5,845 bases of DNA, taken from CAZIOH01 sp964540815 (lineage in GTDB: Bacteria; Myxococcota_A; Polyangia; Fen-1088). Shown one piece after another: positions 1 through 5,845 of the stretch; position 1 is the stretch's first letter, and each line of letters starts with the position of its first letter. The notes below the pieces were generated by a model that saw only the letters and a list, made by a program, of their open reading frames with translations, made no database searches and was not told the origin of the DNA. A program made the position numbers and the translations under genes. The stretch spans positions 1 to 5,845 of the forward strand of contig CAZIOH010000180.1 of NCBI GenBank assembly GCA_964540815.1, given 5' to 3'.

Positions 1-477
1 TGGCTGATCCAGTACCGCAGGTAGATCTCCGACGCGTTTCGGTCTCGCAACGTTCCGGTGGCGCAGAGCTGCCATGACTCGAATGCGCAAGGTGGGTGAC
101 ACCGCGAACATGGGCGAACGTTTTCGACGTGCTACGCGTCACGCTCGTCGACGATGATCGGAAGAATTTCGTCGGTGAAGGAACTGAACCTCGAGGGGCT
201 CTCTACTCGGACCAGGTCGCGATCGCGCGCGGCGCGAGGACGGCCCGGCCCCGACGACAACGCGATCGCCCACCTCGCGCACTGGCGCCTCAACTTCAGT
301 CTTCTGCCTCTTGCTCCGCGTCACGGGCGCGCTCGCCTTCCGCGAGTCCCAAAACGCGTGAACTCGGCCCCAGGGCGTGTCCACCTTGGGCACCACCCCT
401 TCGTAGAATTGCTTCAGACGTAACCGGGTCAAACTGACAGGCGAGGATCGCCACAAACACCACCGGCTTCGAATTTC
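1..477. other. Region with no recognisable gene; possibly decayed coding DNA
   Basis: No frame on either strand gives a protein I recognise. The most coding-like path is on the minus strand. From about 456 down to about 250 one frame has GC-rich third positions and reads protein-like text such as TEVEAPVREVGDRVVVG. From about 250 down to 1 the coding look moves to another frame (FTDEILPIIVDERDA, then RDRNASEIYLRYWIS), which is broken by a TAG near 133. This pattern would fit an old gene with one frameshift and one stop. Open frames on the plus strand are about as long, so the strand is not certain. No tRNA, terminator or clear promoter was seen. Confidence 0.25.
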
Positions 478-1344
478 TTAGTACCTGGCCAGCCGGGTGA
501 TCCTGTGGTCAATCTCGCGCTTCAGACAGACTTCGTCGGTCATGCAGGCGTCGCGTGTTCGGAGCCAGGCCTCTTGCTCCTCCAGGAGCACCGAGTCGGC
601 TCGGCCGCCTTCCGTGAGGCGGCGCCAGGCCAAGTCGATGCTCCGATCCAGAGCGGCCAGGGTGAAGCTGCCGCAGATTGTCTTTTCGGCCGCTGTGCCA
701 GCCTTCTCGCAGGAGAAGGATGCTCGTGGTCTCGCGTCTGCCGGGCGTCTCGCCAGGATGAGCATGACCTGACTATTCAGGTGCATCACCAACCTGTCTG
801 GCGATTGCTGGACAACCCACACGTCATTGGAAGGCCAGAACCAAACCTCGCCGGCTGCCACTTTGCTCGGTGGCGGGGTACAGAACGAGTAGACGTTGAC
901 GGTCGCCTTCCGAGAAACCTTGAGGCCGTAGTCCGCGGCCGTCGTCGCCGAATCACCGGGGTGGGGAAAACCAGAGTCCAGCAAATATCCCCACGTGGCC
1001 TTCCGTGACCTCCAGCCCGGGTCGACGCAGTTCGCCCGTCGATCAAAGTTGAATTGAACCCGGTCGGGCTTGACGAGCAATTCACGGCCCATGATCTTGG
1101 GGTCGTCCGGGCGGTACTCCCAGTGCGGCTGATCGGCTCGGTCAACCAGCACGTTCACGAGTTCCCAGGCCCCCAGCAATGAAGCCGGGGTTCGGTCGTC
1201 CCGGCATGCGCTGGTCCGACCTGCAGGACGCTGGTCCCGTCGGCCCAGTGAGGGTCGGATAGGGCGCCCGCTCCGTGGTGGCCACCGATACTGGCCGCTT
1301 GCTACGATTGGATTGCACCCGATGGAACCGATCTTGGGGATCAA
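478..1344 (-). CDS. Protein with C-terminal LprI-like (DUF1311-type) four-cysteine domain
   Basis: The frame gives up to 288 residues and ends in TAA at 478-480. The last 80 residues (about 208-288, bases 481-723) match the LprI/DUF1311 pattern. They show SFSCEKAGTAAEKTIC, then LAALDRSIDLAWRRL, an E-Q-E-A-W-L block and RDAC...EVCLK; C212, C224, C267 and C273 are the expected two disulphide pairs. Family members are exported and include mycobacterial LprI, reported as a lysozyme inhibitor. That does not prove this role here. Residues about 56-200 form a second region beginning SLLGAWELVNVLVDR, rich in W/Y/F and beta-type sequence, which I do not recognise. The start is uncertain. The longest frame begins at a TTG (1342-1344), has no ribosome-binding site or signal peptide, and overlaps the divergent gene at 1322. 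Coding quality is weaker before residue 56, where another TTG lies at 1177-1179. An exported protein without a visible signal sequence suggests a damaged or frameshifted N-terminus. Confidence 0.7.
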   Translation of the reverse strand: MIPKIGSIGCNPIVASGQYRWPPRSGRPIRPSLGRRDQRPAGRTSACRDDRTPASLLGAWELVNVLVDRADQPHWEYRPDDPKIMGRELLVKPDRVQFNFDRRANCVDPGWRSRKATWGYLLDSGFPHPGDSATTAADYGLKVSRKATVNVYSFCTPPPSKVAAGEVWFWPSNDVWVVQQSPDRLVMHLNSQVMLILARRPADARPRASFSCEKAGTAAEKTICGSFTLAALDRSIDLAWRRLTEGGRADSVLLEEQEAWLRTRDACMTDEVCLKREIDHRITRLARY

Positions 1345-1747
1345 ATGGACCTTGAGTCTCCTGTCAGCGGCATATGCGGGTCAGACGTTGCTCGCGAGGC
1401 GGCGCATGTTCCAGCCGCGCGAGCTTCGAACCACTCCTGCGGCGCGGATCTCCGACGCCGTGGAGGGACGAGTTCGCCTGACAGGGGTGGTCCATGCCCG
1501 CCTCCCGCTGGTTGATGCGATCTTTTCTGGAACGCCCTGTCTGGCCTACGAGATCGTGATCGAATCCAAGATCGGCCATGGCCCGGCATCCATCGTCAGG
1601 CTGATTGATGGCGTTTCGTTCAGCTTGGATGACGGGTCGGGCCTGGCGGAGATCGCCATCGACGACCCCGTGTGGCTTCCGGATCGGTGCGGCCCGGCTG
1701 GACTCTCCGTGGTCGTGCGGGCTCCGCCCCCTGAGCAGCGTTTCTAG
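1322..1747 (+). CDS. Small membrane-anchored protein with GIDE/MULAN-like domain, probably C-terminally truncated
   Basis: This is 141 residues from ATG 1322; an in-frame TTG at 1313 would add three. Residues about 4-24 are a moderately hydrophobic helix (ILGIKWTLSLLSAAYAGQ) followed by LARRR, which fits an N-terminal membrane anchor with a basic cytoplasmic edge. From about 45 the sequence reads GRVRLTGVVHARLPLVDAIF, then SGTPCLAYEIVIES and, after a gap, VSFSLDDGSGLAEIAIDD. This order (G-V-V ... P/L ... CxxY ... F.l.DgtG.a.i) is the signature of GIDE/MULAN-like beta domains, seen in mitochondrial MUL1 and in many bacterial envelope proteins of unknown role. I infer the family from pattern alone. 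The frame stops at TAG soon after DRCGPAGLSVVVRAPPPEQRF, earlier than I would expect for this fold. Immediately beyond is a monooxygenase remnant on the other strand, so truncation by rearrangement is likely. No strong ribosome-binding site precedes either start. Confidence 0.6.
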   Translation: MEPILGIKWTLSLLSAAYAGQTLLARRRMFQPRELRTTPAARISDAVEGRVRLTGVVHARLPLVDAIFSGTPCLAYEIVIESKIGHGPASIVRLIDGVSFSLDDGSGLAEIAIDDPVWLPDRCGPAGLSVVVRAPPPEQRF

Positions 1748-1768
1748 TGCCGACGCCGAAGCCCCCGA

Positions 1769-1972
1769 CATGCGCTCTGCGACTCCGGGCTGATCGAGCA
1801 CCTCGATCGTGCGGGAATGCAGACCGCCGGCGCGCGCGCCCGCGAGGTCCTGGCTGACGCGGCGCTCGACGATGACGACGTCCACCCGCGCGAGCGCGAG
1901 CTCGGAACCTCATGCATCACTTCGTGCTCCGCTTCGTGCGCAGCTCAGTGCAGTAACGTCTTGCTCGGTCAT
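1769..1972 (-). pseudogene. Remnant of FAD-dependent aromatic-ring monooxygenase (N-terminal fragment)
   Basis: Reading down from 1972, one frame gives MTEQDVTALSCARSGARSDA, a TGA at 1910-1912, then GSELALARVDVVIVERR, VSQDLAGARAGGLHSR and TIEVLDQPGVAERM. The part after the stop is a very close match to the N-terminus of class A flavoprotein monooxygenases (PheA/TfdB/MhpA-like and Rox-like). It has the helix after the Rossmann loop, the acidic residue of VERR that contacts the FAD ribose, and the R-A-x-G-L-H-x-R-T-I-E-V-L-D block. The start MTEQDV also fits. Between the two, where the GxGxxG FAD loop should be, the sequence is scrambled over about 16 codons and holds the stop, although its length is nearly preserved. 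Homology ends at about 1770, directly beside the end of the truncated plus-strand gene at 1747. Only some 65 of the usual 400-550 residues remain, so no active enzyme can be made. Confidence 0.75.
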
Positions 1973-2073
1973 GGCCGCTCATGCTGACAATCCTGTCCGT
2001 GGCGACGCGAATGCAGATCTCTCCGGAGGAGCATGTACTATCGTCGTCTGACGTCAATTTCTACCCCACTGAG

Positions 2074-2080
2074 AGGGAGG
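2074..2080 (+). promoter_or_regulatory. Ribosome-binding site (AGGGAGG) that sets the start at GTG 2087
   Basis: AGGGAGG lies 6 bases before GTG 2087, a nearly perfect Shine-Dalgarno match at ideal spacing. An upstream in-frame ATG at 2033 is preceded by GGAGGA at 2025-2030, but only 2 bases separate them, and starting there would put 18 polar or basic residues before the signal peptide. The GTG start gives a textbook lipoprotein leader. Confidence 0.7.
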
Positions 2081-2086
2081 TGCGTA

Positions 2087-4177
2087 GTGACGCGACAGGG
2101 TTGGCAAGCCGCAGGGGTTCGTGCAGGGTTGGTCCTTGCAAGTCTCGGACTCGTCGCTGGATGCCAGGGCCCGGGCAGCTCGGCGGGTGGACAGCCAAGC
2201 TCGAGCGCACCGGCCGCCGCCAGCGGAAGCAGCACGCAATCGGGGGGAACCGCGACAGCGTCGGCACCGACGGGCGCGACGGACCCCTCAACGATCGAGG
2301 GTGTCACGTGCTTCGACGACTCCGCCAGCTTCGGTCAGGTTCCGGTGGCTGGGGGGCCCGTTCCGTCTATCCCAGGCCTACCCGTCGGGACCCCTACGCT
2401 TCTGCAGCTCGGTCCCACAACCACGCTTGCGACTCCGCCACCAGCGATCAGCGGCGGCACGCTGCTCGTCCTTCCCGGAGACATGACGGCCGTGGCGGCC
2501 GATCCGGATCGCGATCGTATCTACATCGTCGATCTCGGCGCCTCCCAGGTGGCGGCCACCATCCCGCTCCAGCCCGGCGACGAGCCCGGCCGGGCGATCC
2601 TCGATGGAGCTGGGCGGGTCGAGGTCGCGCTGCGCGGCGGCGGCGCGGTCGTGACCCTCGATGCGGCTAGCGGGGTGATCCTGCAGCGCCGCGCGGTCTG
2701 CGCGGCGCCGCGGGGCCTCGCCTACGAGGCGAAGACGGACCTGATTCACGTCGCCTGCGCAGACGGTGAGCTCGTCAGCCTCCCGGCCGCAGGCGGCGCG
2801 CCCGTTCGCCGGGTTTGGCTCGACGACGATCTGCGCGACGTGGTCGTCGATCGAGACCACCTGCTCGTCAGCCGCTTTCGGTCGGCCGAGATCCTGACCG
2901 TGGACGCACAGGGCGTGGTCACCGCCCGCACCGAGCTCGGGGGATTCCGCTCGCCGCAGGCCCGCGGGGGTCAGCTCTTCATGCCGGCGGTGGCGTGGCG
3001 CATGGTCGGCATGCCGGGGGGCGGAGCCGCGATGATGCACCAGCGTGGGGTCGACGATCGGATTCAGCGCGGACGGGCCGGCCACGTCGTCCGCGGGAGC
3101 TATGGCGGAGGCGCATCCCAGAGCACCTGCGACGGGATCGTTCACAGCGCCGTCAGCCGCATGAAGCCGGACGGGACCATCTCAGCGGGACCGGCGCTGG
3201 CCGATGTGCCGCTGCCCGTGGATATGGCGGTCTCCGCCGACGGGCAGCAGATCGCCATGGTGTCCGCGGGGAACGACGGCAACATCGCCTCCCCCTTCGG
3301 GCGAATGGTCGCCGCTCCACACGTCGGAGACGTCGACTCGCTCACGGGCACAGGGAGCGGGTCGTGCTTTCCCGATGCGGGAACGACGCCCTGTTGGGGA
3401 CAAGGGTCCGCGTCTTGCGTTTCGAACGTGAACACCACCGGGCAGCTCATCGCTGTGGCTTTCCGGTCCACCGGCGACATCGTGACCCAGTCCCGCGAGC
3501 CCGCTGCCCTCCACTTCCGAGGCACTGGGATCCCGCTCGCCTCGGACAGCCGTGCCGATACGGGTCACCAGCTGTTTCATGCCAACGCCGGCGCCGGGCT
3601 GGCGTGCGCGTCGTGCCACCCCGAGGGCGGCGACGACGGGCGCGCCTGGAACTTCACGTGCACGGGCCGCCGCCGCACGCAATCCCTGCAGGTGGGGCTT
3701 CGCGGCACCGAGCCCTTCCACTGGGACGGGGACGAGAAGGACTTCGCCGAGCTTTCGACCGACGTGTTCACCGGGCGCATGTCCGGCCCGTCGCTGTTGC
3801 CGGATCAGGCTAACGCGATCCTGTCGTGGCTCGACGCGCAGCCGCGGGTCAAGCGCCCGGCGCCCGCCGACGCGGCTGCCGTTCAGCGCGGGCAGACGGT
3901 GTTCAACCGCTCCATCGGCGGAACATCGTGCGCGACCTGCCATTCGGGCCCGCACCTCACAAACAACAAGACCGCTGACGTCGGCACGGGAGGTGCCCTC
4001 CAGGTGCCCTCCCTGGTCGGGCTCGCCAACCACGCTCCATTCATGCACACCGGCTGTGCGAAGACGCTGGCCGACCGTTTTGCGCCGGCGTGTGGTGGGG
4101 GCGACTTGCACGGAGTGACCTCCGGGCTCGCGGCTTCGGAGATCGCGGACCTCGTGACGTACTTGCAGACCCTGTGA
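2087..4177 (+). CDS. Exported lipoprotein: YVTN/YncE-like beta-propeller fused to di-haem cytochrome c (MauG/peroxidase-like)
   Basis: The protein is 696 residues from GTG 2087. Residues 1-26 are a lipoprotein signal (basic start, GLVLASLGLVAGC) with the lipidated cysteine at 26. The +2 residue is Gln, so there is no Asp retention signal. A Ser/Ala/Gly/Thr-rich linker follows to about 72. Residues about 124-477 are propeller-like, with blade motifs such as MTAVAADPDRDRIYIVDLGA, VDMAVSADGQQIAMVSAGND and LIAVAFRSTGDIVTQSREPA. A cysteine-containing insertion lies near 427-444. Residues about 478-696 form the haem part. CASCH is at 507-511 (bases 3605-3619) and CATCH at 615-619 (3929-3943). PFHWDG follows the first site, and VPSLVGLANHAPFMHTG follows the second; M653 there is the likely axial ligand. 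This arrangement is that of bacterial di-haem cytochrome c peroxidase/MauG proteins, which reduce peroxide or oxidise protein side chains. The substrate here is unknown. It is the first gene of an operon: its TGA overlaps the next start. An envelope electron-transfer or oxidase role is inferred. Confidence 0.85.
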   Translation: MTRQGWQAAGVRAGLVLASLGLVAGCQGPGSSAGGQPSSSAPAAASGSSTQSGGTATASAPTGATDPSTIEGVTCFDDSASFGQVPVAGGPVPSIPGLPVGTPTLLQLGPTTTLATPPPAISGGTLLVLPGDMTAVAADPDRDRIYIVDLGASQVAATIPLQPGDEPGRAILDGAGRVEVALRGGGAVVTLDAASGVILQRRAVCAAPRGLAYEAKTDLIHVACADGELVSLPAAGGAPVRRVWLDDDLRDVVVDRDHLLVSRFRSAEILTVDAQGVVTARTELGGFRSPQARGGQLFMPAVAWRMVGMPGGGAAMMHQRGVDDRIQRGRAGHVVRGSYGGGASQSTCDGIVHSAVSRMKPDGTISAGPALADVPLPVDMAVSADGQQIAMVSAGNDGNIASPFGRMVAAPHVGDVDSLTGTGSGSCFPDAGTTPCWGQGSASCVSNVNTTGQLIAVAFRSTGDIVTQSREPAALHFRGTGIPLASDSRADTGHQLFHANAGAGLACASCHPEGGDDGRAWNFTCTGRRRTQSLQVGLRGTEPFHWDGDEKDFAELSTDVFTGRMSGPSLLPDQANAILSWLDAQPRVKRPAPADAAAVQRGQTVFNRSIGGTSCATCHSGPHLTNNKTADVGTGGALQVPSLVGLANHAPFMHTGCAKTLADRFAPACGGGDLHGVTSGLAASEIADLVTYLQTL

Positions 4178-5751
4178 ATCGCGCGCGCGCCACGGCTCCG
4201 CGCTGCGTCCACGCGCGCGCCCAGACCCCCGCCCACGCTTGGGCGCACGTCCTCGCTCGCAGTCGCGGGCGCGGGGGTGAGCTTGGGCTTGGGAAAGGTG
4301 GGCTTCGACGCCTGGCCATCGCCGTCGTCTGCGCCGGCGTGGGGGCAGGCGGCTGTGGTCCCGGGAGCAGCACCGGCGAGACGCGGAGCCCGATCGTCAT
4401 GGATACCTTTGTCTCTCAGCTGGCCGCGGCGATGTGTGGCTGGCAGTTTCGTTGTTGCGCGCTGCCCGAGATCGAAGGCGACAGCTCGGCCCGTTACCTC
4501 ACGGAGTCGGACTGCAGGACGGTGTTGACCCAAACCATCGCCGAAGAGCTGTCGGAGGCGCGCATCGGCATCGAAACCAACCACCTGTCGTTCGATTCGA
4601 CCGTGGCCGCAGCGTGCGTTCAGACATTCACCGAGGGCGCCTGCAATCCCGTGCCCAATCGCATGGCCAACCTCCCGTTAAACAGCCCCCTCTTGCTGTG
4701 GGCTCGCTATGCGAGCTGCCCCAATCCATTCATTGGCCAGCTTCCAACCGGATCGGAGTGTTTCCTGCCAACCGAGTGTGCGTCCGGTCAGAGCTGCACG
4801 AGCGGCGGGGACGCGGCGGGGACGTTGAGCGCCGGCGGGCTGCGCGCGCCGTCGCAGCTCGGCGACAACATGTCGACCTTGCGAGGCCACTGCCAACCCG
4901 ACGGACAACCCGGGACACCCTGCGCGAGCTCGCTGGACTGCGCGGCCGAGCTCTACTGCCGGGCCGCCGATTCCGTGTGCGCCAAGCCGGCCGCCGAGGG
5001 TGATGCGTGCGATAGCGGGATGGACTCGTTTCAAAATCCGACCTTTCCCGTCGCCTGTGCCGACAGCCCCCGGGCCCTGCGGTGCGGGGGTGGCCATTGC
5101 CACCGGCTGCCGCAGGTCGGTGAGCCCTGCCTCTTGGCAGCAGACACGAGTACCCCGCCCTGTGACCTGTCCACGGATGCCAGCATTGTCTGCGTGGGGG
5201 CTGGGGTGAACGGTACCGGGGTCTGCCAGAGACCCGGTCAAGTGGGAGACGCGTGCGCCATGAGCTCGGAGATAAGCCCGAGCGCGGTCCCGCCCTGCGC
5301 CGGCTCGCTGGCCTGCCTCGGCGGCGCCGGCTCGGGCTCGGCCACTGACCAAGCGGGTATCGGCCACTGCGCTCCCCCGCCCGTCATCGGGGCGCCGTGT
5401 GGTCTCGACCAGCGCTGCGCCGCCCCCGGCGTGTGTTACCTGATGCAACAAGGTGACACCGGCGAGTGCGCGCTCCCGGGCAAGTCTAGGGCCGGCGCAG
5501 CCTGCACGTCCGATTTCGCCTGCACCTCGCTCGTGTGCAGGTCTGATTCCGGCGATTCGTCTGGTGCGGCGACCTGCGTGCCAGGTGGCCAGGCAATCTG
5601 CGCCGGGTCCTACAGCTATGTTGTCCAAAGTCAGAACATGTCCGGGCTCGGATCCGGCGGAGTCATCGGAACTGCGACCATGGGCGGGATCGGGATGGCG
5701 ACCGGGACCGGGGGCGGGGTCGTCTCGCCAGCCCCCAGCGCTGGCAAATAG
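4174..5751 (+). CDS. Cysteine-rich exported lipoprotein with seven four-cysteine (Dickkopf-like) repeats
   Basis: The protein is 525 residues from GTG 4174, which overlaps the preceding stop as GTGA and suggests translational coupling. The frame is also open upstream to GTG 4090. A hydrophobic stretch LRRLAIAVVCAGVGAGGC ends in the probable lipidated Cys61. About 40 Arg/Ala-rich residues precede it, unusually long for a lipoprotein leader, and the lipobox (AGGC) is imperfect. Residues about 70-190 form an N-terminal domain with seven cysteines, including FRCC and SDC, a type I associate with myxobacterial exported proteins. Residues about 193-468 hold seven units, each with four cysteines in the form GxxC...(D/E)C...(L/S)xC...C; a final cysteine is at 476. 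The tail (about 482-525) is Gly/Ser/Thr-rich with no cysteine. The mature protein has 36 cysteines besides the lipidated one, an even count that fits disulphide pairing outside the cytoplasm. Similar proteins are often labelled Dickkopf N-terminal cysteine-rich domain proteins; their function is not known. The partner gene suggests an envelope role. Confidence 0.75.
   Translation: MNRARATAPRCVHARAQTPAHAWAHVLARSRGRGGELGLGKGGLRRLAIAVVCAGVGAGGCGPGSSTGETRSPIVMDTFVSQLAAAMCGWQFRCCALPEIEGDSSARYLTESDCRTVLTQTIAEELSEARIGIETNHLSFDSTVAAACVQTFTEGACNPVPNRMANLPLNSPLLLWARYASCPNPFIGQLPTGSECFLPTECASGQSCTSGGDAAGTLSAGGLRAPSQLGDNMSTLRGHCQPDGQPGTPCASSLDCAAELYCRAADSVCAKPAAEGDACDSGMDSFQNPTFPVACADSPRALRCGGGHCHRLPQVGEPCLLAADTSTPPCDLSTDASIVCVGAGVNGTGVCQRPGQVGDACAMSSEISPSAVPPCAGSLACLGGAGSGSATDQAGIGHCAPPPVIGAPCGLDQRCAAPGVCYLMQQGDTGECALPGKSRAGAACTSDFACTSLVCRSDSGDSSGAATCVPGGQAICAGSYSYVVQSQNMSGLGSGGVIGTATMGGIGMATGTGGGVVSPAPSAGK
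4750..5577 (+). repeat. Seven tandem four-cysteine protein repeats
   Basis: Numbered from GTG 4174, the cysteines group as 196/202/208/240, 250/256/262/269, 279/295/304/309, 319/330/340/351, 361/375/381/399, 409/415/421/432 and 444/450/455/468. Each unit opens with a Gly two residues before its first cysteine in the form G-x-x-C (GSEC, GTPC, GDAC, GEPC, GDAC, GAPC, GAAC). The most compact units (second, sixth and seventh) keep 5-6 residues between the first three cysteines. The others have loop insertions before the last or second cysteine. The repeats are protein-level; the DNA is not an obvious tandem repeat. Confidence 0.75.
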
Positions 5752-5783
5752 CCTTCAGGATCCGCCGCCGCTCGTCGTGTCCC

Positions 5784-5807
5784 AAAATCTGATCGAGCCC
5801 CGATCAG
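5784..5807 (-). terminator. Probable intrinsic terminator for a minus-strand gene entering from the right
   Basis: CTGATCG (5789-5795), a five-base spacer and CGATCAG (5801-5807) form a perfect 7-bp hairpin. Read on the minus strand, the hairpin is followed by ATTTT; read on the plus strand it is followed by GGCCGCGG with no T run. It therefore best serves the minus-strand frame that stops within it at 5804. The T run is short, so strength is uncertain. It might also act on transcripts of the plus-strand operon that ends at 5751. Confidence 0.45.
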
Positions 5808-5845
5808 GCCGCGGTCCGATGATAGAAATTCAGCAGGCCGCCGAG
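5804..5845 (-). CDS. C-terminal end of a minus-strand gene cut by the window edge; possibly a transposase tail
   Basis: From 5845 the minus strand reads LGGLLNFYHRTAA and then TGA at 5804-5806. A hairpin with a short T run follows at once, which supports a real gene end. The aromatic-basic ending (FYHR.AA) resembles the last residues of some integrase-core (DDE) transposases, but thirteen residues are too few for a firm family call. Another minus-strand frame is also open here. Convergent orientation with the lipoprotein operon would fit an inserted element. Confidence 0.3.
   Translation of the reverse strand, partial: LGGLLNFYHRTAA

Noticed and set aside
96..110. CxxCH-like haem motif (CSRCH) on the minus strand
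   Set aside because: It lies in an unrecognised frame with no start codon or signal peptide, just after a stop; a chance match is likely.
1792..1808. Inverted repeat GATCGAG-CAC-CTCGATC as a terminator
   Set aside because: It encodes the conserved IEVLD residues of the monooxygenase remnant and has no T run on either side, so the symmetry is a coding accident.
1961..1990. Possible sigma-70 promoter (TTGCTC ... GACAAT) before the operon
   Set aside because: Only 3 of 6 and 4 of 6 bases match the consensus, inside pseudogene sequence; too weak to call.
2815..3813. Long plus-strand open frame inside the cytochrome gene
   Set aside because: It is Arg/Pro-rich text without domains, in a shifted frame of a gene that has clear haem motifs. 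Such frames are expected in high-GC coding DNA.
3182..4111. Long minus-strand open frame opposite the cytochrome gene
   Set aside because: No recognisable motif and low-complexity Arg/Gly/Ala composition; it is the antisense of a well-supported gene.
4678..5628. Long minus-strand open frame opposite the cysteine-rich gene
   Set aside because: The plus-strand frame shows ordered cysteine repeats and a lipoprotein leader, while the antisense text has no motif and is Arg/Ala/Gly-rich.
1..5845. CRISPR arrays, tRNA or rRNA genes, phage attachment sites
   Set aside because: No regularly spaced direct repeats, no cloverleaf-like or rRNA-like sequence, and no integrase with flanking repeats were seen by eye.

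Overview
The window is high-GC DNA (GC-rich third codon positions in the clear genes). It carries two large lipoprotein genes of a style common in myxobacteria (Polyangia/Myxococcota): a beta-propeller fused to a di-haem cytochrome c, and a cysteine-repeat 'Dickkopf-like' lipoprotein. That placement is inferred from protein style; nothing here is a phylogenetic marker.

Layout. (1) Positions 1-477 hold no gene I can recognise, only interrupted open stretches that may be decayed coding DNA. (2) 478-1344, minus strand, encodes a protein ending in a four-cysteine LprI-like (DUF1311-type) domain. Its N-terminus is unclear and no signal peptide is visible. (3) 1322-1747, plus strand, is a short membrane-anchored protein with a GIDE/MULAN-like fold signature, apparently cut short at its C-terminus. 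(4) 1769-1972, minus strand, is a remnant of the N-terminus of an FAD-dependent aromatic-ring monooxygenase. Its dinucleotide-binding loop is destroyed and it has an internal stop. (5) 2087-4177 and 4174-5751, plus strand, form a two-gene operon joined by a GTGA stop/start overlap. (6) At the right edge, a minus-strand reading frame ends at 5804 on a hairpin followed by a short T run. Its last residues look weakly like a transposase tail.

How the genes may work together. The two operon products are both predicted exported lipoproteins. The first has seven-blade-type YVTN/YncE-like propeller repeats and two CxxCH haem sites with MauG/cytochrome c peroxidase-like surroundings. The second has 36 cysteines besides its lipidation cysteine, 28 of them in seven tandem four-cysteine units. 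A cell-envelope redox or substrate-binding pair is the most economical reading, but the substrate is unknown. The left half is patchy: a truncated gene, a pseudogene, overlapping divergent frames, and possibly a mobile element just outside the right edge. This suggests an accessory region that has been rearranged. The operon is the best candidate for something not previously described.
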